Shown here piece after piece: positions 14,501-21,431 of a stretch of DNA of 21,431 nt (positions are counted from its first letter, which is position 1; each line of letters begins with the position of its first letter). Under the pieces are notes generated by a model. That model ran no database searches and was not told the origin of the DNA. It was given only the letters and a program-made list of their open reading frames with translations. Source of the DNA: an uncultured Lachnospiraceae bacterium (GTDB taxonomy: Bacteria > Bacillota > Clostridia > Lachnospirales > Lachnospiraceae). The stretch spans positions 1 through 21,431 of the forward strand of contig CAJUAE010000053.1 in the NCBI GenBank assembly GCA_910583965.1, in the 5' to 3' direction. The translations under genes and the position numbers were made by a program.

Positions 14501-16684
14501 TTATATACCGGAAATACGATTAATCTGTACTTCCAAATTCCTTGGACTGCCATTAAAGGAAAGAGTCAACTCACAAATGCCATTCATGTCATTGATGCTA
14601 TAATCCAAGCTGTCTCCCTCTGTAATGATTGCATTGATACAGTCCTGTTTTGCAAGCCACTTGCTCTTTTGGCTCTTAGGATTGTTCGAGAAGAAATCGC
14701 GAATATTATCCTCTTTGAAATCTCCTGTCACATACCTCAAAATTCGCTCAATATAAGTAGTAACCTGCGTTTTATATACCGGCTCATAAGTAGAGTGCTC
14801 TGTATCATACAAAAGATTTCTCGCCTTATAAACCGTTATATTTGTAATAGCCATCCCATCTTGGGATGCATTCTCTGAAGCAAATACCCATCCAAAATTC
14901 TTCTGATTAATTTGTGTTTTGATTGTGTTGGTAAATCCTGTTATCTCCTTGGGCATTGTGGTATATGCCATCAGTGAATGATTTCCTGCCTCGATATCAA
15001 ACCTGACACCTGGCAATTCCAAATCAGTTCTTACCTTTGTCATGCTGAAATGATTTTTCAAATACTCTGGGCACTGACATGCTGCTCTAAATCCAGCCGC
15101 AACATAAGCACCGCCAATATAGACCCCTTCTATCCAAAGTCTTATAACATCCTCTTTTGCCTCTGAAAGCTCTACTCCGTTGTCGTCTGTGATATGCATC
15201 TTGCTGTCTAACACCACTCCTGACTTATTTTTAGGTAGCACTGTAAAATTAGGCAACACAGGAATTGCAAATTCACTGTATGGCTTTCCCATCAATGGGG
15301 AACAACGGTCCATCATTTTTTCAATACCTTCTGCTGCCACAGCATTAAATGTTGTTTCTTCCCTATTTTCAAAAGAAAAAAATGTCTCCACCCGATAATC
15401 TTTAAAAACATTCAAAAGGGTACTTAACGCCTCCATGCTATATACGTCTGTCCCAGCCTTCTTGACATTTCCCTGAAAGCGTTCTCTGTGAATTTTATTT
15501 GTCACATTCTGGCTCCATGATACATTGGGATAAATCGCATACCATATGGTATCGTTGAAATTATTTTTACTGTTTGTCGTATTCAAATATGTAATCAGTC
15601 TTGGTATGTTAGGGCTTTTTGCCAAAATCTCTGGTGAAATATTTGCAATCACAAGTGTAGGCATCATGCCCTTTGTCTTACTTTTATACTGGTCAAAGAA
15701 CATCCGAATCCCCAACAATTTTTCTACTAAAGGTTTAACAACCTTAATAAAATTATCCTTGGAAGTACGATAAAATTCCAAATAAGAATTATAATTTGCC
15801 ACTTCTGTTTGAACATCAATTTCTGTTGGTGTTGTTGCAGTCAGCGGGCAAAATGTCCGTACTACAAGATTCTGTACATAATCATTTGGCGTTTCATTTA
15901 CTGATTGATAGTCATCTGCCAAAACTTCAACAAGACCTGCTGTTACCTCATCATCAACCACTGCCAAACTAGTGGATTCTTCTTTTGGTGCCTCTAAGAT
16001 TTTTAATTCTCCATTGTCTCCCATTGTCAGGACACCGGCTACAACTCCCTTGCCATTGTTTTCCTGTCCGCCATTTCCAAGCAAAAGGCGTGTCTTAATA
16101 TCTTCAATTGCAAGTGGAAGCATTGCCATAATATTGTTATAATTTTTACTTGCATCCTCAAACAGCAAGTTTAGCTTATCCCCCAAATCAAGTTTCGCCG
16201 GATCTCCTTCTTCCAACGCAGCATATTTTTTGTAATTAAACTGAATTTCCTTGCGGACTAATTTAATATCCTCCATTACTTTTTTGGGAGATATCATTTC
16301 CAACAACTGTTCAAAGTGAAACTCAACATTCAGCAATCCTTGTGCTTTTCTTGAATCCATCACCGTTAAAATTGTCTTAAAAAAGCTGTCATAATCATTC
16401 AGGTTGATAGCAGTCAACATAGACGCCGGAATATTCTCTGGCCGTTCCAGTGTGTATCGAACAGACTGCGAATTTGCGTCAAAAAATGACCACACTGTAG
16501 GCTCGAACTTTCGTTCCATTTCTTCATAACTGTGACATTCCAGATATTGATTGATTTCCCGTATCTGATCATCACTTAGACTGTCAAGTCCTTTGACATC
16601 TCCAACCAGTGTCAACAGATCCAGCTTATCTGGATTAATCATATCCAGAAGCAGTGTACGATTTGTTTGATTGATTATCTCCAT
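14501..16684 (-). CDS. Large sheath-like protein (727 aa), candidate contractile sheath
   Basis: A cytosolic-type protein without signal or membrane helix. The N-terminal 230 residues are mainly helical and acidic. A poorly conserved low-complexity linker (about 200-250, LLLGNGGQENNGKG) follows, then a mixed alpha/beta core. The C-terminus (TYIERILRYVTGDFKEDNIR, then ELTLSFNGSPRNLEVQINRI) resembles the handshake region at the end of TssC and phage sheath proteins. The length, 727, is close to TssB plus TssC combined, so a fused sheath is possible. It precedes two tube genes and has a good AAGGAGCGAGAAAA-ATG ribosome site. The sheath assignment is inference from context and the C-terminal pattern; a structural prediction would decide. 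Confidence 0.6.
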   Translation of the reverse strand: MEIINQTNRTLLLDMINPDKLDLLTLVGDVKGLDSLSDDQIREINQYLECHSYEEMERKFEPTVWSFFDANSQSVRYTLERPENIPASMLTAINLNDYDSFFKTILTVMDSRKAQGLLNVEFHFEQLLEMISPKKVMEDIKLVRKEIQFNYKKYAALEEGDPAKLDLGDKLNLLFEDASKNYNNIMAMLPLAIEDIKTRLLLGNGGQENNGKGVVAGVLTMGDNGELKILEAPKEESTSLAVVDDEVTAGLVEVLADDYQSVNETPNDYVQNLVVRTFCPLTATTPTEIDVQTEVANYNSYLEFYRTSKDNFIKVVKPLVEKLLGIRMFFDQYKSKTKGMMPTLVIANISPEILAKSPNIPRLITYLNTTNSKNNFNDTIWYAIYPNVSWSQNVTNKIHRERFQGNVKKAGTDVYSMEALSTLLNVFKDYRVETFFSFENREETTFNAVAAEGIEKMMDRCSPLMGKPYSEFAIPVLPNFTVLPKNKSGVVLDSKMHITDDNGVELSEAKEDVIRLWIEGVYIGGAYVAAGFRAACQCPEYLKNHFSMTKVRTDLELPGVRFDIEAGNHSLMAYTTMPKEITGFTNTIKTQINQKNFGWVFASENASQDGMAITNITVYKARNLLYDTEHSTYEPVYKTQVTTYIERILRYVTGDFKEDNIRDFFSNNPKSQKSKWLAKQDCINAIITEGDSLDYSINDMNGICELTLSFNGSPRNLEVQINRISGI

Positions 16685-16729
16685 TTTTTCTCGCTCCTTA
16701 TGTTTACTTTATTTTTCATTTACTATAAA

Positions 16730-18529
16730 TTAATACATTTCTGATGGTTTCAGCTCTCTATACTGAAAAGTCAGTTCACTTATTTCATCTTCAAATGCGA
16801 TATCGACTTTTGCTCCGGCAAAAAGCTGATAGCTTTTCTTTTTCATGAGGATTTCTCCACTTTTCATAATGCAGCAATCTGACTGGTTTGTTAAAATAAC
16901 ACTTCGCCCCTGCCCTGAACTGATAAAAATATGCCCAGCGCCTGCAAATGTTTCCTTTAAACCACAGCTTTCAAGTATTTCGGCCATAGAAATCACTCGG
17001 GTAGATGGCAATCGAAATAAATCATAAGATAGTGGGCTAATGTCATATCCTGATGCCGTCCTTGTAATATAAATGTTTAGACGTCCTACATAACTAGATT
17101 TTCCCGGCTCTGGACGTCCATCGTCATCGGGTATCACTGTAGGTCGCTTGGTTTTCATCAAAACAATCACTATAATTGTCACAATCACCAACACAATTAT
17201 GAAAAACAAAATCACATACATCACACTTGGAAATTTATCTGGTTCCTCTATTGGAAGTGCTGGTGGTTCTTCTAAAACTACTTTTACAGTATCGCTTCCC
17301 AATATATTTGCTGGAAACGCTGCATAATCAAACGATACTTCTTTTTCACAATGCGTCGTTACTGTCTCATACATCTGTAATTGCCCATCCATTAGCGTTC
17401 CTTCTTGAAAATTGTCTGCATTTCCTATCGATAATTTGCTGTGTGCAAAATAATTTTCTCTCCATAGCTGAATATCGTTATTCTCCATATCATAAAAAGT
17501 ATACACTATCGTTGCTTCTCTATCATACACTGAAGCATCAGGAACATCTGGCACGCGATCTTGATATGAGATGGATACTTTTGGTGTTACCCAATATTCT
17601 GGTATTTGTATAATTCGTATCTGGTTTCCTGGTGTCCCACGAAAACCCAGCTCCATTTTTTCTTCTTTGGGATTCTCAATCTCAATTAAAGAGTAACGTT
17701 CTCCATTGACTTGCTTGACTCCCTCCGCATTTATATTCGTTGTTAAATCCTGTATTGGTGAGTTACTTGTCAGCAATACGCGAACTGTACTTGCATGTGC
17801 AAACGGAATGTCAATCCCCATCTTAACAGCATCTTCTCCTGCATCAATCACAGCCGCTGTCATTTGTTTGATATGAAACTGTTGCTGCAAAATAGAATCA
17901 ATTGAATGTTGAATGTCCAATGCCTGTGGCGAATGATATACTCCTCCATTGGTTTTTGCTGCTGCCTGAAAAATAGAATTTTCTATATCTTCCATTTCCT
18001 CTCCAAGTCCAATAACATGAATCCGAATCCCAGATTGTACAGCTTGTACAGTTGCGGACTGATATGCCGTATATGCAATTTTTGTTGCATCCTCGTCTTG
18101 CATCAAACATTCTCCATCGGATAACAAAACAATATCTTTTTCTGTCGCAGAACTATCCATGAGCATTTCCACAGCTTGCATCATCCCATCTCCTGCATTG
18201 CTGTAACCTGTATATTGTACAGTTTCCGCCACTTTCATAATTTCATTTCTGTATGCATTTTTCAAAAGTGTTTGCTTCGCACATACTTCTGCATTATATG
18301 CTACAAATCCGATTTCAAAGTTAGAAGGGAGTGTATAGATGAACTGCGCAATACCATCAATCGCATAGCGATTTGGATCGTTGTTTTTCATACTACCACT
18401 CACATCAAGCAGAAATACTACTGCTTTTTCTTTTGTGCTTTCCGCGTATACGAAACAGGGAACTTTGACAGCTAACAGAAAAATACAGACCACAATCAGA
18501 AATTGCACTAGAGAAAATTTTTTCCTCAC
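16730..18529 (-). CDS. Membrane-anchored von Willebrand A domain protein, first gene of the operon
   Basis: A 599-residue protein starting with GTG behind GGGAGGACC. Residues 1-29 form a signal peptide (LVQFLIVVCIFLLAVKVPCF, likely cut after VYA). An extracytoplasmic vWA domain follows (about 35-215) with an intact metal site: DVSGSM (42-47), a Thr/Ser loop (TGYSNAGDG, 107-115) and LLSDG (135-139). A beta-rich region (about 225-420), a membrane helix (437-458) and a cytosolic domain (about 478-590) of FHA-like strand pattern complete it. vWA domains bind protein ligands through the metal. Placement at the head of the injection operon suggests sensing or anchoring across the membrane. Confidence 0.85.
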   Translation of the reverse strand: MRKKFSLVQFLIVVCIFLLAVKVPCFVYAESTKEKAVVFLLDVSGSMKNNDPNRYAIDGIAQFIYTLPSNFEIGFVAYNAEVCAKQTLLKNAYRNEIMKVAETVQYTGYSNAGDGMMQAVEMLMDSSATEKDIVLLSDGECLMQDEDATKIAYTAYQSATVQAVQSGIRIHVIGLGEEMEDIENSIFQAAAKTNGGVYHSPQALDIQHSIDSILQQQFHIKQMTAAVIDAGEDAVKMGIDIPFAHASTVRVLLTSNSPIQDLTTNINAEGVKQVNGERYSLIEIENPKEEKMELGFRGTPGNQIRIIQIPEYWVTPKVSISYQDRVPDVPDASVYDREATIVYTFYDMENNDIQLWRENYFAHSKLSIGNADNFQEGTLMDGQLQMYETVTTHCEKEVSFDYAAFPANILGSDTVKVVLEEPPALPIEEPDKFPSVMYVILFFIIVLVIVTIIVIVLMKTKRPTVIPDDDGRPEPGKSSYVGRLNIYITRTASGYDISPLSYDLFRLPSTRVISMAEILESCGLKETFAGAGHIFISSGQGRSVILTNQSDCCIMKSGEILMKKKSYQLFAGAKVDIAFEDEISELTFQYRELKPSEMY

Positions 18530-18568
18530 TCTCTTAGGTCCTCCCTTGTCTTATTAACAACCTGAATC

Positions 18569-18596
18569 ATTGTAAAATTTTAGAAATTTTTGTCGA
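18569..18596 (-). promoter_or_regulatory. Candidate sigma-A promoter of the injection operon
   Basis: On the minus strand TCGACA (18596-18591) and TACAAT (18574-18569), each 5 of 6 to the consensus, are separated by 16 bases. Transcription would start near 18562, leaving about 33 bases of leader before the GTG at 18529 with its GGGAGG site. It is the only good candidate upstream of the vWA gene. Confidence 0.5.
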
Positions 18597-18635
18597 AATT
18601 TATGTTTACAATCATAACATCATCACACAAAAAAA

Positions 18636-18680
18636 ATTATGACGTTGTAAGAAAAAAATTTTTTCACAAAACGTCATAAT
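18636..18680. promoter_or_regulatory. 45-bp palindrome in the divergent control region, candidate operator
   Basis: ATTATGACGTT (18636-18646) and AACGTCATAAT (18670-18680) are perfect inverted arms. The centre is itself symmetrical, with GAAAAAA (18651-18657) facing TTTTTTC (18659-18665) about base 18658. There is practically no loop, so a dimeric protein site is more likely than an RNA terminator. It lies about 40 bases upstream of the operon's -35 element and just before the AT-rich promoter region of the peptide gene, so one regulator could control both. Confidence 0.6.
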
Positions 18681-18696
18681 CAAATGTAGTAATATA

Positions 18697-18727
18697 TTGT
18701 TATATTAATAATATGATTATATTAATA
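18697..18727 (+). promoter_or_regulatory. AT-rich direct repeat and weak promoter of the peptide gene
   Basis: TTATATTAATA occurs twice (18700-18710 and 18717-18727), 17 bases apart. Overlapping it, TTGTTA (18697-18702) and TATTAA (18720-18725) with a 17-base spacer form a weak promoter for the peptide gene. A tandem repeat over a promoter may be a binding site, though such repeats are common in very AT-rich DNA. Confidence 0.35.
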
Positions 18728-18747
18728 CTTAAGGAGGATTTTAATCT

Positions 18748-18888
18748 ATGAAACAGTTTATTGCAGCGCTTTTAACTTTATGTTTGGTTTCGGTTGTTCT
18801 TCCACCGACTTCTACAACCCCAGATACCCCCAATGAAAATGAAGGAATTAGTACTTGTGAGTATATTATAATTGATAATATAAATTAG
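18748..18888 (+). CDS. 46-aa secreted-type small peptide
   Basis: A short gene with a textbook ribosome site (AAGGAGGA, 9 bases before ATG) reading away from the injection operon. Residues 2-18 (KQFIAALLTLCLVSVVL) are a hydrophobic signal-like helix with one positive charge, followed by a Pro/Thr/acidic stretch (PPTSTTPDTPNENEG) and a C-terminal ISTCEYIIIDNIN. A terminator-like hairpin follows. The STCEYI segment recalls the thiolactone core of AgrD-type autoinducers, but the usual acidic tail after the ring is absent, so that is only a hint. It may be a signal peptide, a small membrane protein or a remnant. Shared control region suggests a link to the injection operon. Confidence 0.6.
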   Translation: MKQFIAALLTLCLVSVVLPPTSTTPDTPNENEGISTCEYIIIDNIN

Positions 18889-18902
18889 TTTGAATTTATA
18901 TT

Positions 18903-18936
18903 TGGCAGAAATTCTTTTTTGAAGGAGTTTCTGCCA
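18903..18936 (+). terminator. Hairpin after the peptide gene
   Basis: TGGCAGAAA (18903-18911) pairs with TTTCTGCCA (18928-18936), 14 bases after the peptide stop. The loop carries T6 but no good T run follows the stem, so it may be a weak terminator or stabilising 3' structure. Confidence 0.5.
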
Positions 18937-18973
18937 TAATTAGTTATCGTTAAATATTTATTTTCTTTTATTA

Positions 18974-19003
18974 GGGTGGTCTTATAGTTTAACCACCCCT
19001 TTT
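18974..19003 (+). terminator. Second terminator-like hairpin before the toxin-tailed VgrG gene
   Basis: GGGTGGT (18974-18980) pairs with ACCACCC (18992-18998), followed by CTTTTC (18999-19004 region), a fair intrinsic terminator for plus-strand transcription. Together with the preceding hairpin it separates the peptide transcript from the next gene. The rest of the 283-base stretch up to 19171 shows no gene. Confidence 0.55.
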
Positions 19004-19081
19004 CAACTTCTAAGTAAACCCCTATTCCTATTTCTTTAATATCCCTGTTAATTATGAAATCAATACGTTTTTAACCAAAGT

Positions 19082-19111
19082 TTAACAAGGATATCATTTG
19101 AACTCATTATA
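19082..19111 (+). promoter_or_regulatory. Weak candidate promoter for the toxin-tailed VgrG gene
   Basis: TTAACA (19082-19087) and ATTATA (19106-19111) with an 18-base spacer lie about 60 bases before the ATG at 19172. A small imperfect inverted repeat (CTCCTAC...GTAGTGAG) follows in the leader. Assigned because the upstream hairpins should isolate this gene; the match is modest. Confidence 0.3.
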
Positions 19112-19171
19112 TCAGATGTTGAAGAACTCCTACTGCTATAGGTAGTGAGATACAAGAAAGGAGGACGTTTT

Positions 19172-21431
19172 ATGCCAGACCAAGAATATTTAGAATTAAA
19201 TAGGATTCTAATTGATTTTCCACTGCCCTATGTGGCAGTTAAGGAACTACATATTTTAGAGACTGCGAATTGTCATAGTGTTATGAACCTGCGGTTAATC
19301 TCCAAAAAACAGCTTACTAAGACAGAGGTACTGCGTTATACAGATTCACCAATTACAGTGTATACCCCAGAAGGAGGCTGTATCTATGCTGGTATCTGTA
19401 CTGAACTATCTCTATACAGTCTCAATCAATATATGGAGATTGGTATCACTGCAAAGAGTTTTTCCTATCAGTCAGATATTAAGGCAGAAAATCGTACCTT
19501 TCAAAATCCTTCCAAACATTTAAGGGAAGTGGTGGACAGGGTACTTGGTTCTTATGGCTATGCGATTGATTTACAGAAGGACATTGCAATTCCAATTATG
19601 CTCTCACAAGAAGGGGAGACAGACTGGGCATTTGTTCGTAGGATTGCCAATCAGTTTGGCTATACAGTGTTTGTGGACAGCAAATCAAAAGGAAAACGAA
19701 TTAGTATTGGTACAGTGCCATTTTCTCAAGGAACGTTAAGTATGGGAGAACTGCCAACACTGTCAAAAGATATTCATGCTTTTTGGTGTGCAAAGAACAA
19801 TACAGCACCAGGAGCATCTGCATATGAATTTCTACAACAAGGCTGTCAGACTGCGCTGTTAACATTGGGTGTTGGTCATGCAATTAGTGGAGGAGTAAGT
19901 CCACAGATTCTTGTAAAAAGTGAAATCACTGCACAGGGAGGATTACTAGTCAATGCTGTTACGGCTGCCTATCAAGACGGAGCTTATCCACCATCACCAA
20001 ACACTGCAGGAAAAGTAGCAACTGGTGGAAGTTTAGGCTCTGGAAATCCTAAGAGTGCAGGTGGAGGAGGCAAACAGTCTGTATCCAGTGTAGTGAGTGG
20101 AACCGTTCTTGATGTAGCAGGGACAGAAGTACAGGTAGCATTTAGCGATGGCACTGCAGGCGGGGTACGCTGGATACCATACTGTAGTGTATTTAGCAAT
20201 GACTTTTATTGTATGCCAGATATAGGGGATACTGTATACTGTTATTATGAGACAGATGGTGCAGTGGTATGTATGGGAAGTCGTCATGTCAATACAGACA
20301 GCCCAGATTTTGGGAAGCCAGAGGAGAAGGTATTGACAGCCAACAACTGTATGATACGCCAGAAACCAGATGGAATTGAGATGACTGCCAATAGAAAAGA
20401 GATGGACGGAGAAGGAGGAGAGCGGGTAAAGATTACCTTTTCTGACACAGATGGAGTGGATATTGCATCTTCAAAAGAGATTACCATACGAGCAGAAAAC
20501 AATATTTTGCTTCAATCCAATGATTTGGAGACCGTAAAGGAGAACTTAACAGAGTGGTTTGACAGTGAACGAAAGACAAAGATGGAGCAGTTTGACAAAG
20601 ACCAGTCAGCAGGGGCGGCAAAGTATGCGGCAGATGGTGGAAACACTTCCTACAATGCAGGATGGGACTTAACCAAAAATCTAGCCTCCCATATGTGGGA
20701 AGGATTTGTGGGTGAGATTACCTCTCCATTTCAGATCGTATCAACAATCGGTTCTATGCTGTCACCAGGAGGAGACCAAGAGGCACCACCAGAACCAGTA
20801 GTGAAATTCGAGAAGATTGATGAACACCAAGTAATGATTATTGGCTTAGAGTCCTGCATTTTACAGACACAAAAGTCCTCTGTACGATTTTCAGGAGAAA
20901 CAGTAGTATTCCAAGGGCCAGATTTCTGGGCATTGGGATTAAAGCGTTCCAGTGATTATGAAGTGGTATCAGAGAGCCAGAAAAGCTTTATGGATACCGT
21001 TATGGACGTTGTGCAGACTGGTATTGATTTGATTGGATTGTTCCCAGCATTCACTCCAGTATGCGGTGCAATCAATGCAGGGATATCCTTGTTAAGAGGG
21101 GATTATTATGGTGCACTGTCAAGTGTGGCAGGAATGTTTTGCCCAGGCGGTGGACTCGTTCTTCATACCCTTAATAAGATTGATAAGGTATCCGATGGTG
21201 TAAAGAAAACAGTCAAGGCACTGACAATCCTAAAGATGGGTGCAACTGGTCTTAATGCAGCCCTGTTGTGTGCACCAGATGCAAAAGAGCTGTGGGATAA
21301 AATCAGGAGCGGAGACTTCCATCTTGATGACCAAGAGGATCTCGAACTGCTCAATTCCGTCGGAAGGAACTTTGCAACCTGTGCCCAGTCTGTAAAGGGA
21401 CTGAAACGAGAATTGGGACTAAACAAACCAA
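19172..21431 (+). CDS. VgrG-like spike fused to a polymorphic-toxin pre-toxin region (partial)
   Basis: Open for 753 codons to the right edge. Start: AAGGAGGACGTTTT-ATG. Residues 1-200 form the spike hub with ETDWAFVRRIANQFGY (149-164), the same residue position as in the other spike. A variable Gly/Ser-rich linker (about 270-305) leads to the OB-fold (RWIPYCSVFSND at 333-344, FYCMPDIGDTVYCYYE at 345-360) and a short needle (about 395-450). A charged helix and about 100 mixed residues come next, then a hydrophobic region (about 605-700: VQTGIDLIGLFPAFTPVCGA, SLLRGDYYGALSSVAGMF) of the type placed before the toxin tip in polymorphic toxins (pre-toxin). The toxin domain itself must lie beyond the edge. 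It is an evolved VgrG, with cargo attached to the spike. Confidence 0.85.
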   Translation, partial: MPDQEYLELNRILIDFPLPYVAVKELHILETANCHSVMNLRLISKKQLTKTEVLRYTDSPITVYTPEGGCIYAGICTELSLYSLNQYMEIGITAKSFSYQSDIKAENRTFQNPSKHLREVVDRVLGSYGYAIDLQKDIAIPIMLSQEGETDWAFVRRIANQFGYTVFVDSKSKGKRISIGTVPFSQGTLSMGELPTLSKDIHAFWCAKNNTAPGASAYEFLQQGCQTALLTLGVGHAISGGVSPQILVKSEITAQGGLLVNAVTAAYQDGAYPPSPNTAGKVATGGSLGSGNPKSAGGGGKQSVSSVVSGTVLDVAGTEVQVAFSDGTAGGVRWIPYCSVFSNDFYCMPDIGDTVYCYYETDGAVVCMGSRHVNTDSPDFGKPEEKVLTANNCMIRQKPDGIEMTANRKEMDGEGGERVKITFSDTDGVDIASSKEITIRAENNILLQSNDLETVKENLTEWFDSERKTKMEQFDKDQSAGAAKYAADGGNTSYNAGWDLTKNLASHMWEGFVGEITSPFQIVSTIGSMLSPGGDQEAPPEPVVKFEKIDEHQVMIIGLESCILQTQKSSVRFSGETVVFQGPDFWALGLKRSSDYEVVSESQKSFMDTVMDVVQTGIDLIGLFPAFTPVCGAINAGISLLRGDYYGALSSVAGMFCPGGGLVLHTLNKIDKVSDGVKKTVKALTILKMGATGLNAALLCAPDAKELWDKIRSGDFHLDDQEDLELLNSVGRNFATCAQSVKGLKRELGLNKP

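Noticed and set aside
1..21431. CRISPR arrays, tRNA or rRNA genes, insertion sequences, integrase or att sites
   Set aside because: None seen: no regularly spaced repeats, no cloverleaf with tRNA landmarks, no transposase or recombinase motifs.

Overview
The window is low-GC and dense with Shine-Dalgarno sites of the AAGGAGG type. Short gaps and stop/start overlaps link most genes. Codon use, protein families and the absence of outer-membrane components suggest a Gram-positive anaerobe of the Clostridia, most likely a gut Lachnospiraceae-type bacterium. That placement is inference from style, not a database match.

Layout. One long leftward (minus-strand) operon runs from about 18.53 kb to the left edge. 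In transcription order it encodes: a membrane-anchored von Willebrand A protein; a 727-aa sheath-like protein; two paralogous 141/142-aa tail-tube (Hcp-like) proteins; a strong hairpin; a J-domain protein; a membrane FHA protein; a zinc-ribbon plus FHA protein; a structured intercistronic element; a membrane PP2C phosphatase; a second, degenerate PP2C with a membrane helix and TPR-like repeats; a candidate toxin with three small candidate immunity genes; two unrecognised proteins of 433 and 235 aa that sit where baseplate genes would be expected; an Hsp70-like ATPase; a small DcrB/Eag-like protein; a VgrG-like spike; and the first 12 codons of one more gene. A divergent control region at about 18.53-18.75 kb holds a candidate promoter, a near-perfect 45-bp palindrome and an 11-bp direct repeat. 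A 46-codon secreted-type peptide gene follows on the plus strand, then terminator-like hairpins. A second, plus-strand VgrG-like gene, carrying a polymorphic-toxin type extension, runs off the right edge.

How the parts may work together. Spike, tube and sheath-like proteins are the core of a contractile injection system (phage tail / type VI secretion style). FHA domains, PP2C phosphatases and a vWA sensor-like protein resemble the threonine-phosphorylation control of some type VI systems, although no kinase lies in this window. No TssJLM membrane complex and no ClpV are visible here, so the several membrane-anchored signalling proteins are candidates for tethering or triggering the machine. 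Two candidate effectors are present: the toxin cassette at 6.85-9.0 kb and the toxin-tailed VgrG at the right edge. The Eag-like protein could be a chaperone for the hydrophobic helices of such effectors. The toxin gene is split by a one-base frame change at a run of eight A; losing one A restores a 371-aa protein.
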